From Adiantum capillus-veneris (Eukaryota > Streptophyta > Polypodiopsida > Polypodiales > Pteridaceae), in NCBI GenBank assembly GCA_014529385.2, contig CM043960.1, positions 38,791,281 through 38,855,280 on the forward strand: a stretch of 64,000 nucleotides of DNA, in the 5' to 3' direction. Numbering within the stretch: position 1 is the stretch's first letter; the number at the start of each line of letters is the position of its first letter. The position numbers and the translations under genes are program-made. Below the pieces are notes generated by a model that was not told the origin of the DNA, searched no databases, and was given only the letters and a program-made list of their open reading frames with translations. Shown piece by piece: positions 35,767 through 47,200 of this stretch.

Positions 35767-37112
35767 ATGGATCTCAGAATGCATTTACAAGCTACCATTC
35801 CATCGATAAACGCTTTGATGTCTGTCTTACTTCATGAGTGGGAATCTCTGCATGGCCAATCAACTAGTGCAATGCATCATGAGGAGGAGGAGATGGAGTT
35901 CGAGGAATAAGTTGCCCCATATCTGCCACTTTGGGCTGCAAGCTCTACGCAACGCACACCTCGATATGAAGGACCAATCAATGATGCGCTGGGTCGATGG
36001 TGCTTAAAGCCACGCTCCTCCATCGATTGGTGGAACCATTTTGTGTTCTACGCGTGAGTAGATGAAGAGCGGTGGAGAGAGATTTTCAAGCTTCCTGTTG
36101 ACCTCTTCACAAGCTTGAGTGACCTCGTCCACAATGATGTGCAACAAGGAGACATACCAACCAGATTTCGAAACTTACCTGGCAGGATATTCACTGTAGA
36201 GAAGAAGGTGGCAATTGCGGTGATGGTGATTGCATCTAGAAACACGCACTACCACGTGGCAAATGCCTTTGGTTGTGGAAGGTCTACTGTCACAACATTC
36301 CTCCACGAATTTGTGCGCTCCCTAGTCCATAAAGGCGGGCATCTTATCAAATGGCCAACTACAGAGTCAGAGATGCGAGATGTAAAGGATGGGTTCAGAG
36401 CTTTGAGGGGACTGCCCCATTGTTGTGGAGCCATAGATTGCACCCACATCAATATGGATTTGCCTAGGAACGAGCAAAGTGAGCCTTGGCGCGATCACTA
36501 AGGAAAGTATAGCATGATTATGCAAGGTATAGTGGACTCAAACATGCGCTTCTTAGATGTGAATATTGGATGGCCAGGGCCTTGTAACGACAAGAGAGTT
36601 CTGCGCAACTTGGGGATGTACAGGCTTTGCCAAGGAGGAGACCGTTTAAGGGGTGCAACCTTTGAGTTTCAAGAATTCTCTTTCCCAGAGTACATTGTAG
36701 GCGATGGAGGATATGTCTTGTTGCCGTGGCTCATGATACCCTTCCAACGCCCAGAGATGGTTAGTCAACGTCATCGAAACTATAATTTCATGCAGTCTTC
36801 AACACGTATAGTTGTTGAGCGAGCCTTCTCGTGACTAAAGTGTACATGGCAGATTTTGAAGGGGACCAGCAAATCGCCAGATATACAAAAGCTAACGAAT
36901 GTCATTTTGGCTTGTTGTATCCTTCACAATATGCTAGTCTCTCTCAGTGATGAACCTGTAGACCTTCAAGAGCACGAGATAGATTTGAATGACCCTTTGG
37001 TCGACAACCCACATGCGATGATGGGATTGTAGAAGGTGAGAACAGTCCCGAGGCTATTAGTATCAGAGATGACCTACTTGAGTTCTTGGACATGCAAGGG
37101 ATGAATAACTAA
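35767..37112 (+). pseudogene. PIF/Harbinger transposase (HARBI1-like), four nonsense codons
   Basis: One frame from ATG 35767 to 37032, then a one-base shift near 37015 gives a sensible C-terminus (SIRDDLLEFLDMQGMNN) ending TAA at 37110-37112. DDE residues are visible: D in GAIDCTHI (36436-36438), D in VGDGGY (36703-36705) and E in VVERAF (36817-36819). The family block VNIGWPGPCNDKRVL is also present. A helix-turn-helix-like N-terminal region (NAFGCGRSTVTTFLHEF) precedes the catalytic core. PIF/Harbinger transposases cut and rejoin DNA at 3-bp target sites with help from a Myb/SANT-like partner, which lies on the other strand at 37390-42255. In-frame stops are TAA 35908, TGA 36055, TAA 36499 and TGA 36832. 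All four are explained by CAA or CGA with C changed to T. Dead copy; terminal inverted repeats were not located. Confidence 0.88.
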
Positions 37113-37564
37113 GTTTTTATTGTAAGTTGTGGATTAATAACCAGGATGTGTCTCTCCCGTTGCTACTTTGAGTTGTGTGTATTCCATTTGCCACTTCAGG
37201 TTTATTAGTCATTTGTTCATGCAGGATTCTTTCAATTTCCATAATATTGAATTTTATTCATGTACCAATGTCTTATGGGTGATTGAAGATACCATATCCA
37301 ACAAAAGCACACATAAGAATGCTTTTTTCTATAGTACTTTGTTCGCATGTTCTACAAAAATTTAGTGGGGAGACAAAAGTGCTTACCTTCTATAGTTTGT
37401 CCGCCATCTTCCCAAGGGCAGATGCCATTCCTTGTACAACATTTGCAAACAGTAGACTAATTTCCATTTTTTGTCGTTCAATTCCTATGAGCTCCTCATG
37501 CTGCAAAAGTTGTGCATCCATTGTGACCTCATGTCTCTGTTTCTTCCCTTCCTCTGCTAGCTCC

Positions 37565-37761
37565 TGAAGGGGATCGGGGAGCACCACAGACAGAGAGTGA
37601 GAGAGAGAGAGAAGGAGACACACACACACACGATGTGGGTGGGGAGACAATGAAGTGACAACTCCCCCTATACAGTATACTCACTATAAGTATAGGGTAA
37701 CAGTGGGCGGGCACCCATGACCTGGGCGACCGGTCAAGGCACATAGGCCTTAACCCCAACA
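37565..37761 (-). repeat. LTR (3' LTR in element orientation)
   Basis: 197 bp, starting TGAAGGGG and ending CCCCAACA on plus. By eye it differs from the other LTR at about eight substitutions plus length changes in its GA and CA runs, so the insertion is not brand new. Confidence 0.9.
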
Positions 37762-37772
37762 ACCTCCCAAAG
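37762..37772 (-). other. Polypurine tract of the copia element
   Basis: On minus, CTTTGGGAGGT abuts the inner edge of the 3' LTR, the usual place for plus-strand priming. Confidence 0.65.
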
Positions 37773-37815
37773 CAAGATCTAGTAGTGTACAACTAATAGA
37801 AGGTGAGATATTCTC

Positions 37816-39501
37816 TCAAACTATGCCCACTGACTCTCGATGAGCTAGTGCATCCAGCTCTACTGATAGACAAACATCCCACTGCGGAAGCCACACAGAG
37901 CTAGCTCCAAGCTCTGCAAAGAGTCTACAAGAGCTCATGCACTCCTGCAAATATCGGTCCAATACCTGCAAACCTCCCCTATGCTCTATGCCGAGATCAG
38001 TCATCGAACAACTAATCAACCCTGCTGCAAATGCTCCCACTGCAGCTGCTATGTCGGGCCTCGAGATCAGCATCTCGTATATGAGGACACCGAACGTTGA
38101 TGCAACCCTGGCAACCTCTGCCACCTCCAACTCAAAACTCAACTCATGGCAATCCTGTCCCCTATCATAGAGACCATGGCACTCTGACTCCGAGCTCTGG
38201 AGTGACTCCTCCTGCCCACCACATATCACATGTGTACCAAGAGTATCCATCTGTCCTGAATCTGCATCAAGCTCTGGCATAAGCATATCAAGAAATGACT
38301 CCACAATAGCCGACATCTCAACATCCATGTGAGTCATCTCTATCATCACCTCTGATGACTCATCCTGCTGTGACTCACTAGAGCTGTCCCGCTCTACCTG
38401 TGCATCTGTAGACGCAACCTGCACAACAAGGTCACTGCTCTGCACTCCATGCAAAGCATCCTGCAACCCACAAGCAAAAGAGACTCGCCTGCTCTCTCGC
38501 TCTCTACCTGGCTGCATGATCACAGAGACAACACCGTCTCTCCCGTGATCCACATGCAATGGGTAACCTGTACCACTCCTGGCACCTCTCGCAATCACTA
38601 GCGAACCCAAATGCATCACAAAATCTCGCTCTCGTAGCGAAATCTGACATCCACTATCCCGTAACTGTCTGACTGAGATCAAATCCCGTCTCAGATCTGG
38701 CACATAACGCACATGACGCAGGGTAAATCTCATACCACTGGGCAAGGACAAACATACGTCTCCTGTACCCTCAATGTCATACACAACACCATCAGCCATG
38801 TGCACACAACCAAGTCTCCCACTAGAAAACGTGCTAAACCACTCACAATGCGACGTGACATGGAAAGTAGCATCTAAATCTAGTAACCAATGTGAAGACA
38901 ATGTGCAATCCGATATGCAATCCGTAGACATAAGATCGTCTGAAGACAAGCTAGATGGAAATGTGACATCGCCGTCACAATCATACTCAGTAACCACCGT
39001 ACTGATCTCACTAGCATCTGTCATGCCCAAATCTGCATCACTCATCTGTCGCCTCCGTTGTCTCAAACGCCTGAAACATCGACGCCTAATGTACCCTCTA
39101 TGTCCACAATGCCAACATGTCAAGTCTCTATGTCGTCGAGACTTGCGTGTGGGACCAATCTCTCCCATGGACATAGAAGTGGGACTAGACTCCCCTGTAG
39201 ACATGGATGTCGCGTACATAGCATGTAAACTCTGCCATAAAGCATGAGTTGTAGTCTCCCTCGAGACCTGCCAGTCAACAGACTCAACCAGATGCAAACG
39301 AATCGTAGAAATTGCTAACTCATCAAGATCCTGCCAATCATCATCACGCATAGAATTGGGCTTTGCCGATAAACCACGCAAGGGTTTATCCTGCCCCAAA
39401 TCCGCCAATGCAACAAGCATATGTTCCTTCCAAGCAACAAAATCTGCACCATCAAACTGTGTCAGACCATAACGCTGGAAGTCAAATGAAAAATCAGCCA
39501 T
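37816..39501 (-). CDS. Copia gag-protease-RNase H fusion ORF of the non-autonomous element
   Basis: 561 codons without a break. The start at 39501 (MADFSFDFQRYGLTQFDG) is preferred to one 12 codons upstream because copia gag proteins begin this way. Order: gag (FDGADFVAWKEHMLVALADL; LHLVESVDWQVSRETTTHAL), knuckle CWHCGHRGYIRRRC, protease-like HWLLDLDATFHVTSHCEWF, GAG-pre-integrase-like LRHVRYVPDLRRDLISVRQL, a long acidic Ser/Glu-rich spacer, then YEMLISRPDIAAAVGAFAAG. The last of these resembles the 'MYAMl.TRPDIayAVGv.SRy' block at the start of copia RNase H. Integrase and RT are missing between pre-integrase and RNase H. The knuckle has Tyr where His is expected (CX2CX4HX4C), and the protease DSGA reads DLDA. 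The frame is kept open although those sites are lost, so a capsid-like role alone may have been selected. Confidence 0.85.
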   Translation of the reverse strand: MADFSFDFQRYGLTQFDGADFVAWKEHMLVALADLGQDKPLRGLSAKPNSMRDDDWQDLDELAISTIRLHLVESVDWQVSRETTTHALWQSLHAMYATSMSTGESSPTSMSMGEIGPTRKSRRHRDLTCWHCGHRGYIRRRCFRRLRQRRRQMSDADLGMTDASEISTVVTEYDCDGDVTFPSSLSSDDLMSTDCISDCTLSSHWLLDLDATFHVTSHCEWFSTFSSGRLGCVHMADGVVYDIEGTGDVCLSLPSGMRFTLRHVRYVPDLRRDLISVRQLRDSGCQISLRERDFVMHLGSLVIARGARSGTGYPLHVDHGRDGVVSVIMQPGRERESRRVSFACGLQDALHGVQSSDLVVQVASTDAQVERDSSSESQQDESSEVMIEMTHMDVEMSAIVESFLDMLMPELDADSGQMDTLGTHVICGGQEESLQSSESECHGLYDRGQDCHELSFELEVAEVARVASTFGVLIYEMLISRPDIAAAVGAFAAGLISCSMTDLGIEHRGGLQVLDRYLQECMSSCRLFAELGASSVWLPQWDVCLSVELDALAHRESVGIV

Positions 39502-40819
39502 AATGCTCGCAAAAGAGCAACCAACAATGAGTAGCAAATGTCAACCAAATCAGCCCTAAACTGGCTCGAATCACATCAACAAAAGTCTGCAAATATGGCT
39601 GTAAAATCTGATGCAAAGTTGCACCAATAACTGTGCAAAGCCTTGCACAAAATCACAAGTCAATATGACTCAATCGCGCATAAATATCTGACAAAATTTT
39701 GGCAGAGTCTCCTTTGTAACTGGAGCAAAATCTCAACAGTAAACCTCAAAGAGACAATAATATATGCCACAATGGCCAATCCGGGAATAAACTCGACCGG
39801 AATCACCTCACAAAGTCATACATATGAGCATACATGCTCTTGCCGGAGTACCACTCAACGGCACCTCAAATGACATACATGTGAGTGATGATTGCTGCCA
39901 AAATACCTTTCAATCGATCACCAAATGTCTGCCAGATAACTATAGCAACATTTCGCAAAACCTTGCAAGATCTGTCGCTATGCGCAATACGAAATACGTA
40001 ACACAAGGGCATACACAAGTGATACCATAACCAAATGATGACTGAAAATCACCTGTCAAAGTGGGAGTAAACTCAACCACTAAACTGTCAAAGAGCAACC
40101 TACGGATACGCAGAAGCTATGGCGAGAACCTGGATAAAATCCAACAGAGTTTCTTCTATAAATTGAGCCAAATCTCAAATAATCTCAGCCATAAACAAAT
40201 ACACAAATCCATATATGGCATACATAAACCGCCAAGACCATGGCAACATAGCTCACTCTCGCATGAGTGGCTCTCTGGACAAATGCATATCCAAAAACCT
40301 GTGTACACCTGCTGTAATTCAAAGCATAATTTCAGAAAATAGACATCACCATCGATTTCGGAGCGTGCCAAAACCCTGACCTAGACTCCTGGATCATGTA
40401 GATCTGACTCTGTATGACGGAGCTACGCAAAAAACTGTGTTTTAGAGCCCGAAAATGGCAAAAACGAGCTGCACACAGTCTTGAACCTGCTCCTGCTCCA
40501 CTCTGCGTGATGCAATGTCCTCTCAATGCAAGCCCCAACGCAAGAGCTCTGCCACAACAGCATCCAAGCACTCGAATGTCAAGCTCTCCTCCGCCGAGCA
40601 CTTCTCTAACGAGCTCCACTGAGCTCAAAAGCTCCTCTCACCAAGGAAGCCGCAACCGCCTCCTCGACCAAGCTTGACCACACCAAGCTCCTAAGCTCCA
40701 AAGACAATGCTCCTCAAGCTAAAATCTCTCTTCGTGAAACTCCACGATCAAACTCCACCGTCGAGAGCGAGCGAGCTATCGCCTCGAAGCTCTCAAAGCC
40801 GTCGTGCTCTCCGCGGTCA
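39502..40819 (-). other. Long leader of the copia element
   Basis: About 1.3 kb between primer site and gag start, with many short stops in all frames. Plant copia leaders are usually shorter. It may hold packaging signals, but none can be identified by eye. Confidence 0.5.
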
Positions 40820-40836
40820 CCATAGCTTTGATACCA
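40820..40836 (-). other. Primer binding site for initiator Met tRNA
   Basis: On minus, TGGTATCAAAGCTATGG starts two bases inside the 5' LTR. Plant copia elements typically carry TGGTATCAGAGC here, complementary to initiator methionine tRNA. This sets the element's orientation. Confidence 0.85.
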
Positions 40837-40838
40837 AT

Positions 40839-41029
40839 TGAAGGGGATCGGGGAGCACCACAGACGGAAAGTGAGAGAGAGAGAAGGAGACACACACACG
40901 ATGTGGGTGGGGAGACTGTGAAGTGGCAGCTCCCCCTATACAATATACTCACTATAAGTATAGGGTAACAGTGGGCAGGCACCCATGACCTGGGCGACCG
41001 GTCAAGGCACATAGGCCTTAACCCCAACA
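40839..41029 (-). repeat. LTR (5' LTR in element orientation)
   Basis: 191 bp with the same TG...CA ends as 37565-37761, next to the primer site. It should carry the element's promoter. Confidence 0.9.
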
Positions 41030-42928
41030 GCTCCCACCCTCGCATGAGGTCCTTGGTTGCCTCTGCGAGACCAATGTCAAAGGTGTGTGTCCTCTTCCTA
41101 GTCTTCTTCTCTACACCACCATTCGTCGACGTTTTGTTGAAGGATGTGGTGTCTGTAGTTGGATCAACCACATAAGGACTGCTACTAGAGCTATGACATG
41201 GAATTCCTATTTCAGAAAGGGCAGCTTGTCATCATTTAGCGTAGGCTAACCTGGTGTTCAAAGTATTTTAATTGCACAACATAGTAAACATACCGTTGCT
41301 CGTATCCACAACAGTTTTGCAGAAGGGTTCATCGCTTTGTCCATACCAAAAAGTAGATCCATGAGTTTGTATAGCTCTACAGGGAAACTGCAATGGGAAA
41401 ACTTCCCTTTCGCGACTTGCTCAGCACGTGTCATGGCCCAGTACGAATCTTTTCCAGAAGGCGTGTTCCTCTCTCAGTCATTGATTTCTGGATACAAAGA
41501 ATTTAGACGCTTATGCTTCTCGTCTGCTTGTTGCCAATCAACCACCAGACCTCGCAATGCGCACAAAGCGACAATACCCATTGCTCCTCATTGGTTTTAA
41601 TTTTTTGATACAAGTGAGCTGAGCAGCGTTTATCATCATAAGCTTTTTTACACTCCAATAGGACTACTTGGGCACGCAGATCCCAATGAAATCTACCACT
41701 GGGAGCTTTTTTAGTCTTGGGAGCTGCTTTTACGTTCACATTTTGACCACTTTTGCGACCTTTCTTAGATGGAGCATTGGGTGTAGAGTCCACTGTGACA
41801 GTAGGAACATGCGCTTGCGCAGGCATGTAAACTTCAGTGGCCAATTGCGTTGATGGAACGAAGTCATCAGCAAGGGATTCCTCAATGCTCTGGGACTGAC
41901 TGGCTGTGCCTTGCAAATGATGAACATCCACCAATACATGTGATAGGGCAACTGGGTTGCGTGAAATATTCTCCCTAAAATGGGATGGAAACAAAGTGGT
42001 GTTGAGTGGCACAAATTGCTTTGTGTTCAGTGTCACAGCGACTCGTCGTGGCTGATGTGGTGATGGGCTCAAATGACTAGCAGGAGAAAAGTCTCCCAAC
42101 ATGTCTTCTTCTTGTGTTTGGGACGTCAGATTTAGGTCTACAGGCAATGTATGATGCGAGACCGAGGTAGAGTATGCTAGCTGCAACTTAGAAGGTCTAC
42201 GTGGTGGCGGTGTCCCAAAGCTAGCACGAAAAGAAAAAGGGTTTTGGAACGACATGTTGAACCTGCAGGATCAACAAACATGGAATCATGGTTTCATGCT
42301 ACAGATTCACTGGGACTAGAGGACATAGATTTGCAGTCATCTGACACCCAAGAATCAATGAATCATGTATCTGAAGCTGACGGTCAGTATATCTACTGTT
42401 TGGCAAAGTATAAAGTACAAAATAAACCTCCCTAATAATGTAGTCGATCAATCATCGAAACCAGCACGCATGCATACAACAAGCAGTGAAGTAGTATATG
42501 TGCTGTTTAGCAAGCAATGAAGGAGTAAATGTAGTGTTTCGAACGCTTAAACATGGAATCCGCTTCCTTAATGTGTCAGCTAAGCAATCATTTGAAACTT
42601 CTGAAAATGGCCTTTTGAAACCAGCACATACAAACAACAGTCATTGAAATGGAGTGGCTCTCTGGTTTGGCAACGAAGCAGTCATCCGAAAATTTTAATA
42701 ATGGCCTTTTGATAACAACACATATGCAAACAACAAGCAGTGAAGCATACCAAATGTAAAGTCTGTAGTTGCGAACAGTTGCGGGAATCACAATTTTCAG
42801 CAGCATTTTACCTGAACGAGAAGAGCCGCGTTGGTGATGTAGCTTCCAAGCCTACTCTGCTTTAAGATGGACACCCCATAACTGATATGTCAACTGCAAA
42901 ACACAAGACACGACCATTGTAAGAGCTG

Positions 42929-42930
<2 letters not shown>

Positions 42931-42959
<29 letters not shown>
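42931..42959. repeat. (CT)n microsatellite
   Basis: About 14 TC units. The stretch 42434-42830 just before it has loose repeats of 'aaccagcacatac' and 'aacaacaagcagtgaag', with no coding signal. Confidence 0.9.
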
Positions 42960-42961
<2 letters not shown>

Positions 42962-43011
42962 GCTGATTGGGGAGGGCTGGTGCTTTTCTAGAACTTGCGG
43001 CAAAAACCACA

Positions 43012-43088
<77 letters not shown>
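43012..43088. repeat. (CT)n(CA)n compound microsatellite
   Basis: CT run to 43030, then CA run to 43088. Confidence 0.95.
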
Positions 43089-43090
<2 letters not shown>

Positions 43091-43183
43091 GTCATCAAAA
43101 AATGTATACACAAAGACTGCAACATTGCTATTTTTAATTCTTTTAAGGCAGCCAACATTTCTCGCCCTCCTCCTACAATGGAG

Positions 43184-43195
43184 TCTCTCTCTCTG

Positions 43196-43279
<84 letters not shown>
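43184..43279. repeat. (CT)n(CA)n compound microsatellite
   Basis: CT run with one GTCA interruption, then CA run from about 43247. Same order as the repeat 170 bp to the left. Confidence 0.95.
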
Positions 43280-43281
<2 letters not shown>

Positions 43282-43856
43282 ATCAGAACAGAGTACACCT
43301 AGCTAAGTAGGGGAATAGCACTAGCCTTGATTGGTGTTTCTGGCACAACTTTCTTGCACTGAGGATTGCGCTGCATTTTCGAGAAACATACCTGGTTTTT
43401 ATTGCCATGGTGCTGGGCGTTGGGCGCTCATTCAACTGCAGAAGTCATGGCTAGTTTGGTGGCATGGAAGGCATGCCAGAGATGCGCAGACAATGCTAGA
43501 CCAAAAGACAAGCCTATGAATACTGGCATCCGCCGGTGCACGGAGGACTTCCACTGGTTGCGCAGGTTACTTGCACGAAATTCTAGCGTACTCCGTTGCT
43601 TTTCACTCAGTTTTAGTGGGAATACGATAATGCCGGCAAAACACCTATGTAGGAAAATAGGGAAAAATTCACACATTTGGGACGATTCTTTGTGTCTCAT
43701 GGACTTGAGGTAAGGTTGTATTGTGCTAAGTTGTTGCACATATGAAAAATGAGATACAATGTTTAGTGGATGCTTATGAGTCTGCAAGATCCAATATGGT
43801 CCGTTTTCAACAACCATACTATACACTAGAGTGTTTTTGCACATGTTAGTTTACAA

Positions 43857-43858
<2 letters not shown>

Positions 43859-43914
<56 letters not shown>

Positions 43915-43922
43915 GCGCACGT

Positions 43923-43988
<66 letters not shown>
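43859..43988. repeat. (CA)n microsatellite
   Basis: About 130 bp of CA with a short TCACGCGCACGTG interruption near 43911-43923. No gene was recognised in 43290-43850 or 43990-44217. Confidence 0.95.
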
Positions 43989-43993
<5 letters not shown>

Positions 43994-44217
43994 TTTCTTC
44001 CCACACATGCTTCATTTGATAAAACAATTAAAATGTAAGTTGCAAAAAAAACTTGGGTGACTAATGTGAAAAAAATCACCATTCATATTGAATAAGATTT
44101 CTTGAAGATTACAAAGGTGGGATGCCATAATTAATGTTGATAATGACCATAGCTATGGGTGGACTAATTGGACCCATTGCTAGAAGATTACAAAGTTGAA
44201 AGGTGAATGCTAAGCGA

Positions 44218-47200
44218 TCATTCCTCTTCATTTGCATTGACATTTGATGGTGCCTCATGTTCATCAAGTTTCAACTGACTCTCTTTGGCCTTGAGGATTA
44301 TTGCCTTTGGAATCTTGATTTTCTCAGGAATTCGTCCACCCTTGGGCTTCCATGCCCAAATGATGCAGCTAGTGTCTTCCCAACGTTGAGGATCATTGAT
44401 GTTCTCTCTCCAATACTTGTTCCAACAATCCTTGTAACCTCCACATCACTTGCATTCTTCTTCTTTGAAATTGGTGCCCATTATTGTATCTTCACTTGAA
44501 GATAGGTTGCCGAGTCATTGTTCTGATCAATATCTGTTGCTGCCACTCCTAACCAAATTGGGTAATTTTCATCACAAGGTTGCACAAGTACAAAGTCTCC
44601 CTTTGCCACATCAAGAGTTGGGTTGAACTCCTCAGCAGGTTTGTTGCGCATTGGACCACAATAGTGGCCCTCTATTATGTCAAGTGCTTCATCTAGACCA
44701 TCTTCCAATGGAACTTCAAGAGGATGATCTTGTTCACGCATACTCCTTGGCCAAAAGTCATCAAATAAAGTGTTTTCACTTTGTCCAGGGTTTTTCATGG
44801 CTTGCATGAGATTCTCCCAGTACATAAGAACTGGGTTGATCCACCTAGCATACTCACTTTCATCTCCTTTCTCTTGCAAGTGATCTTTCCACCAACTAAC
44901 ATACTTCTTTATTCCTTCCATAACTTTCTCACTATATTTAACATACTCAAAGGGTGGTAATACTTTTGGAACACCTTTAGGAATCTTGGCTCCTCCTTGG
45001 TCATTTCTCTTCCATAACTCTATACCATTTTCGAGTAACCAATCCACATTTTTAGGGTGCACTTTGTACTGCATCAAAGGTATTCCATCACTCATATAGA
45101 ACCTAAATTGCAATGGCTTTGAATGACCCACTAAGCTATTTTCTCCATCATGTAAGAACCCCTTTACAAATCCTTTAAAGTTTGCCACCTTTTGTAGGAG
45201 AAAAGGTGCTGGATGCATGCTAACACACTCACTGAAGATCTTCATCAAATGTGGAAATGTAAAAATGGCTTGTTTTCTAAGCTTCTCAGAAAAGCGACTG
45301 AACAATGCATCAATGTCTTCATGAGTGTGACCAAACATAAGAAATCCAAGATTTACATTGTCAAAGACTCCTCGTGCAACCAACAATGATAGGTATGCAA
45401 ACACATATCGATTCTTATTTTCTGAACCACAATTGTCAAGTTGCAACAACAATGTTCTTGGCAACCTCTTGAACCCAAATACATTGCCATCCTCCTGTAC
45501 ATGTGCATTAGTACCAAAGATTGATTGCATCCTTGGACAATCATTTCCCTGTCTAGAAGCAAAATTCTCACTGTCCACATTCACATTTGTGATTAGATCA
45601 GTCTCTGCCTCTTCATTCTGAGCACTCTGTTCCTTGCAGTACTGGTTTTTCTCCTTAAGCACTTTCATATGGTGATAGAGAGAAGCTATAGACAAAACAC
45701 AATAAAAAAGATTTGTTCGTGGTTCTACACTTGAGTTTTCTAAGCTCAAGTCACCAAACATATGTTTATCTCTTCTTTCTAAGTTTCTTAGACATTTTGA
45801 GAGAGATGCAATTGTGAAGTTGGGATCACTCGGCCATAATCCCAATGCAAAGTGACCATAAGCTATTTGTCCATGTCCATGAGTGAGCATTCTTGTCAAG
45901 GATACTGGAAGCCTCTCAAATCCATTGAGAGATTTTGGAACTGGTTTAATTTGTGGTATAGCAGTCTTACTCTGGTCCATCTTGTCATGTATAATGCACA
46001 AGAACTTGGTTGGATTCATTTCTGAAGAGCTCCTCCAAGCATAGTACACATTTCTACAGCTCATTTGTTGCAACATGTGTGATCTCCTCTGTGCCATGTA
46101 TCTAGCACGCTCCACCTGATTTTTGGTAGACTCCAGCTTGACCTTTATGGATGTGCAAATGTCACATTTAGAGAATGTGCTTGATTTTGATAAAGTGACT
46201 GTCTTGAAGACTGTGTTCCACAACCTTGAGAATGTTGGCTGTGACAACGTTTTGTATTCCATTGTGACAAGTGTGTCGTTTACTTCCCGCAAAATGTCCA
46301 CTTGTTTGTACATCGTTGGTAGAACACGTTGAGTTTCCCGAGTGCCATGCATGGTTGTCCTTGACTTATATGGCATTTGATCTGCATTATTATCTATGAA
46401 GCCTTGTATGAGTGCTTTTGCCATCTCAACATGTGTCAAGCTCTTCCTTATTATTCCAGTGTTTCCATGATTGCCATTGCATGCTCCATCCAAGAATTTT
46501 TTACGCAGCCTGTAAAATGTTGACTTTCCTATTCCATGCATTACATACCATGCTTTACTACATACCTTCTTTCCATCAAAAGTAAACTCAAAGCATTCCT
46601 CTTCTTGATCTTTTCTATGAGCCATGCTCATACAATCCAATACAAATGTGCATCGAGTAGTGTAGCTTTGTCCCCAAAAGTCTGTCCTCGCTTGCATGAT
46701 TTTGGATCTGTTTCCAATCTGGCAGCATCGCATCTCACAACAATCAATTGTTGCAACTTTGTGAATGTTTGCAGCATCACATTGTTTGTTGAAAGCATGA
46801 GCATTACCTTTTTTTTTTCTAGGCCTAACTCTATGTACATAACTCCTTTTCTTACCTGTCTCATCTCTTATATCATAGTCACCAGCAATGGCATCCTGCT
46901 CTCTATCATTTTGAGTATGAAGAAGAAGACCTAGTTCTGTACTGGTGGTACCTTCTTCAAAACTAGTTTCAATGTTGTTATCTATGCCATCATCCTCATA
47001 GTCATCACTGGAAGCATATAAGCTGTCAAGGGAATCTCCCGTTTCTTCCATGAGAAAATCTTGAATACCCTCAATGGCAGAAGAGGATCCAGTGTCTTTG
47101 ATCAAGGGCTCACCATTCTCAAATGTGAGCTGCCTAATACGCCAACTTACCAAATTCAAACTTGAAATATCACTTTGATGTGGATGCATCGACCCTTCCA

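Larger units (their letters stand above)
37560..41034 (-). mobile_element. Small copia-type LTR retrotransposon, gag-only type, with target duplication
   Basis: LTRs 37565-37761 and 40839-41029 flank about 3.1 kb. Each LTR is TG...CA and the element is bracketed by a perfect 5-bp duplication GCTCC (37560-37564 and 41030-41034). The primer site and coding strand show it runs right to left. Internal parts in order are primer site, a leader of about 1.3 kb, one ORF (gag, zinc knuckle, protease-like, RNase H-like remnant) and a polypurine tract. Integrase and reverse transcriptase are absent, so it must have been moved by enzymes from a complete relative. The size and content fit non-autonomous elements described as TR-GAG or similar. 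It inserted into the Harbinger Myb-like gene. Confidence 0.9.
37390..42255 (-). pseudogene. Harbinger-type Myb/SANT-like partner gene split by a copia insertion
   Basis: Minus strand from 42255 (MSFQNPFSFRASFG). Residues 1-180 are Pro/Ser/Thr-rich with a basic patch (KKGRKSGQNVNVK). A Myb/SANT or trihelix-like segment follows: RFHWDLRAQVVLLECKKAYD, then, one frame over near 41575, VDWQQADEKHKRLNSLYPEI and later SYWAMTRAEQVAKGKF. Exon 1 ends about 41296 at GCAACG|GTATG. Exon 2 starts near 41212 (TAG|GAATTCC) in phase. The gene is cut at 41030 by the LTR element. Removing the element and one copy of its GCTCC duplication rejoins ...LMRGWE to LAEEG... in frame. The coiled-coil-like C-terminus then ends MADKL at 37390. 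In Harbinger elements such proteins carry the transposase to DNA. An older frame shift and a stop near 41480 (before or after the insertion) also disable it. Confidence 0.75.

Noticed and set aside
35767-36834. Idea that U-to-C RNA editing restores the Harbinger transposase
   Set aside because: That editing is known from plant organelles; nothing supports it for nuclear transposons, and a frame shift near 37015 would remain.
42852-44019. Several open frames of His-Thr, Cys-Val and Ser-Leu repeats
   Set aside because: They are translations of CA and CT microsatellites.
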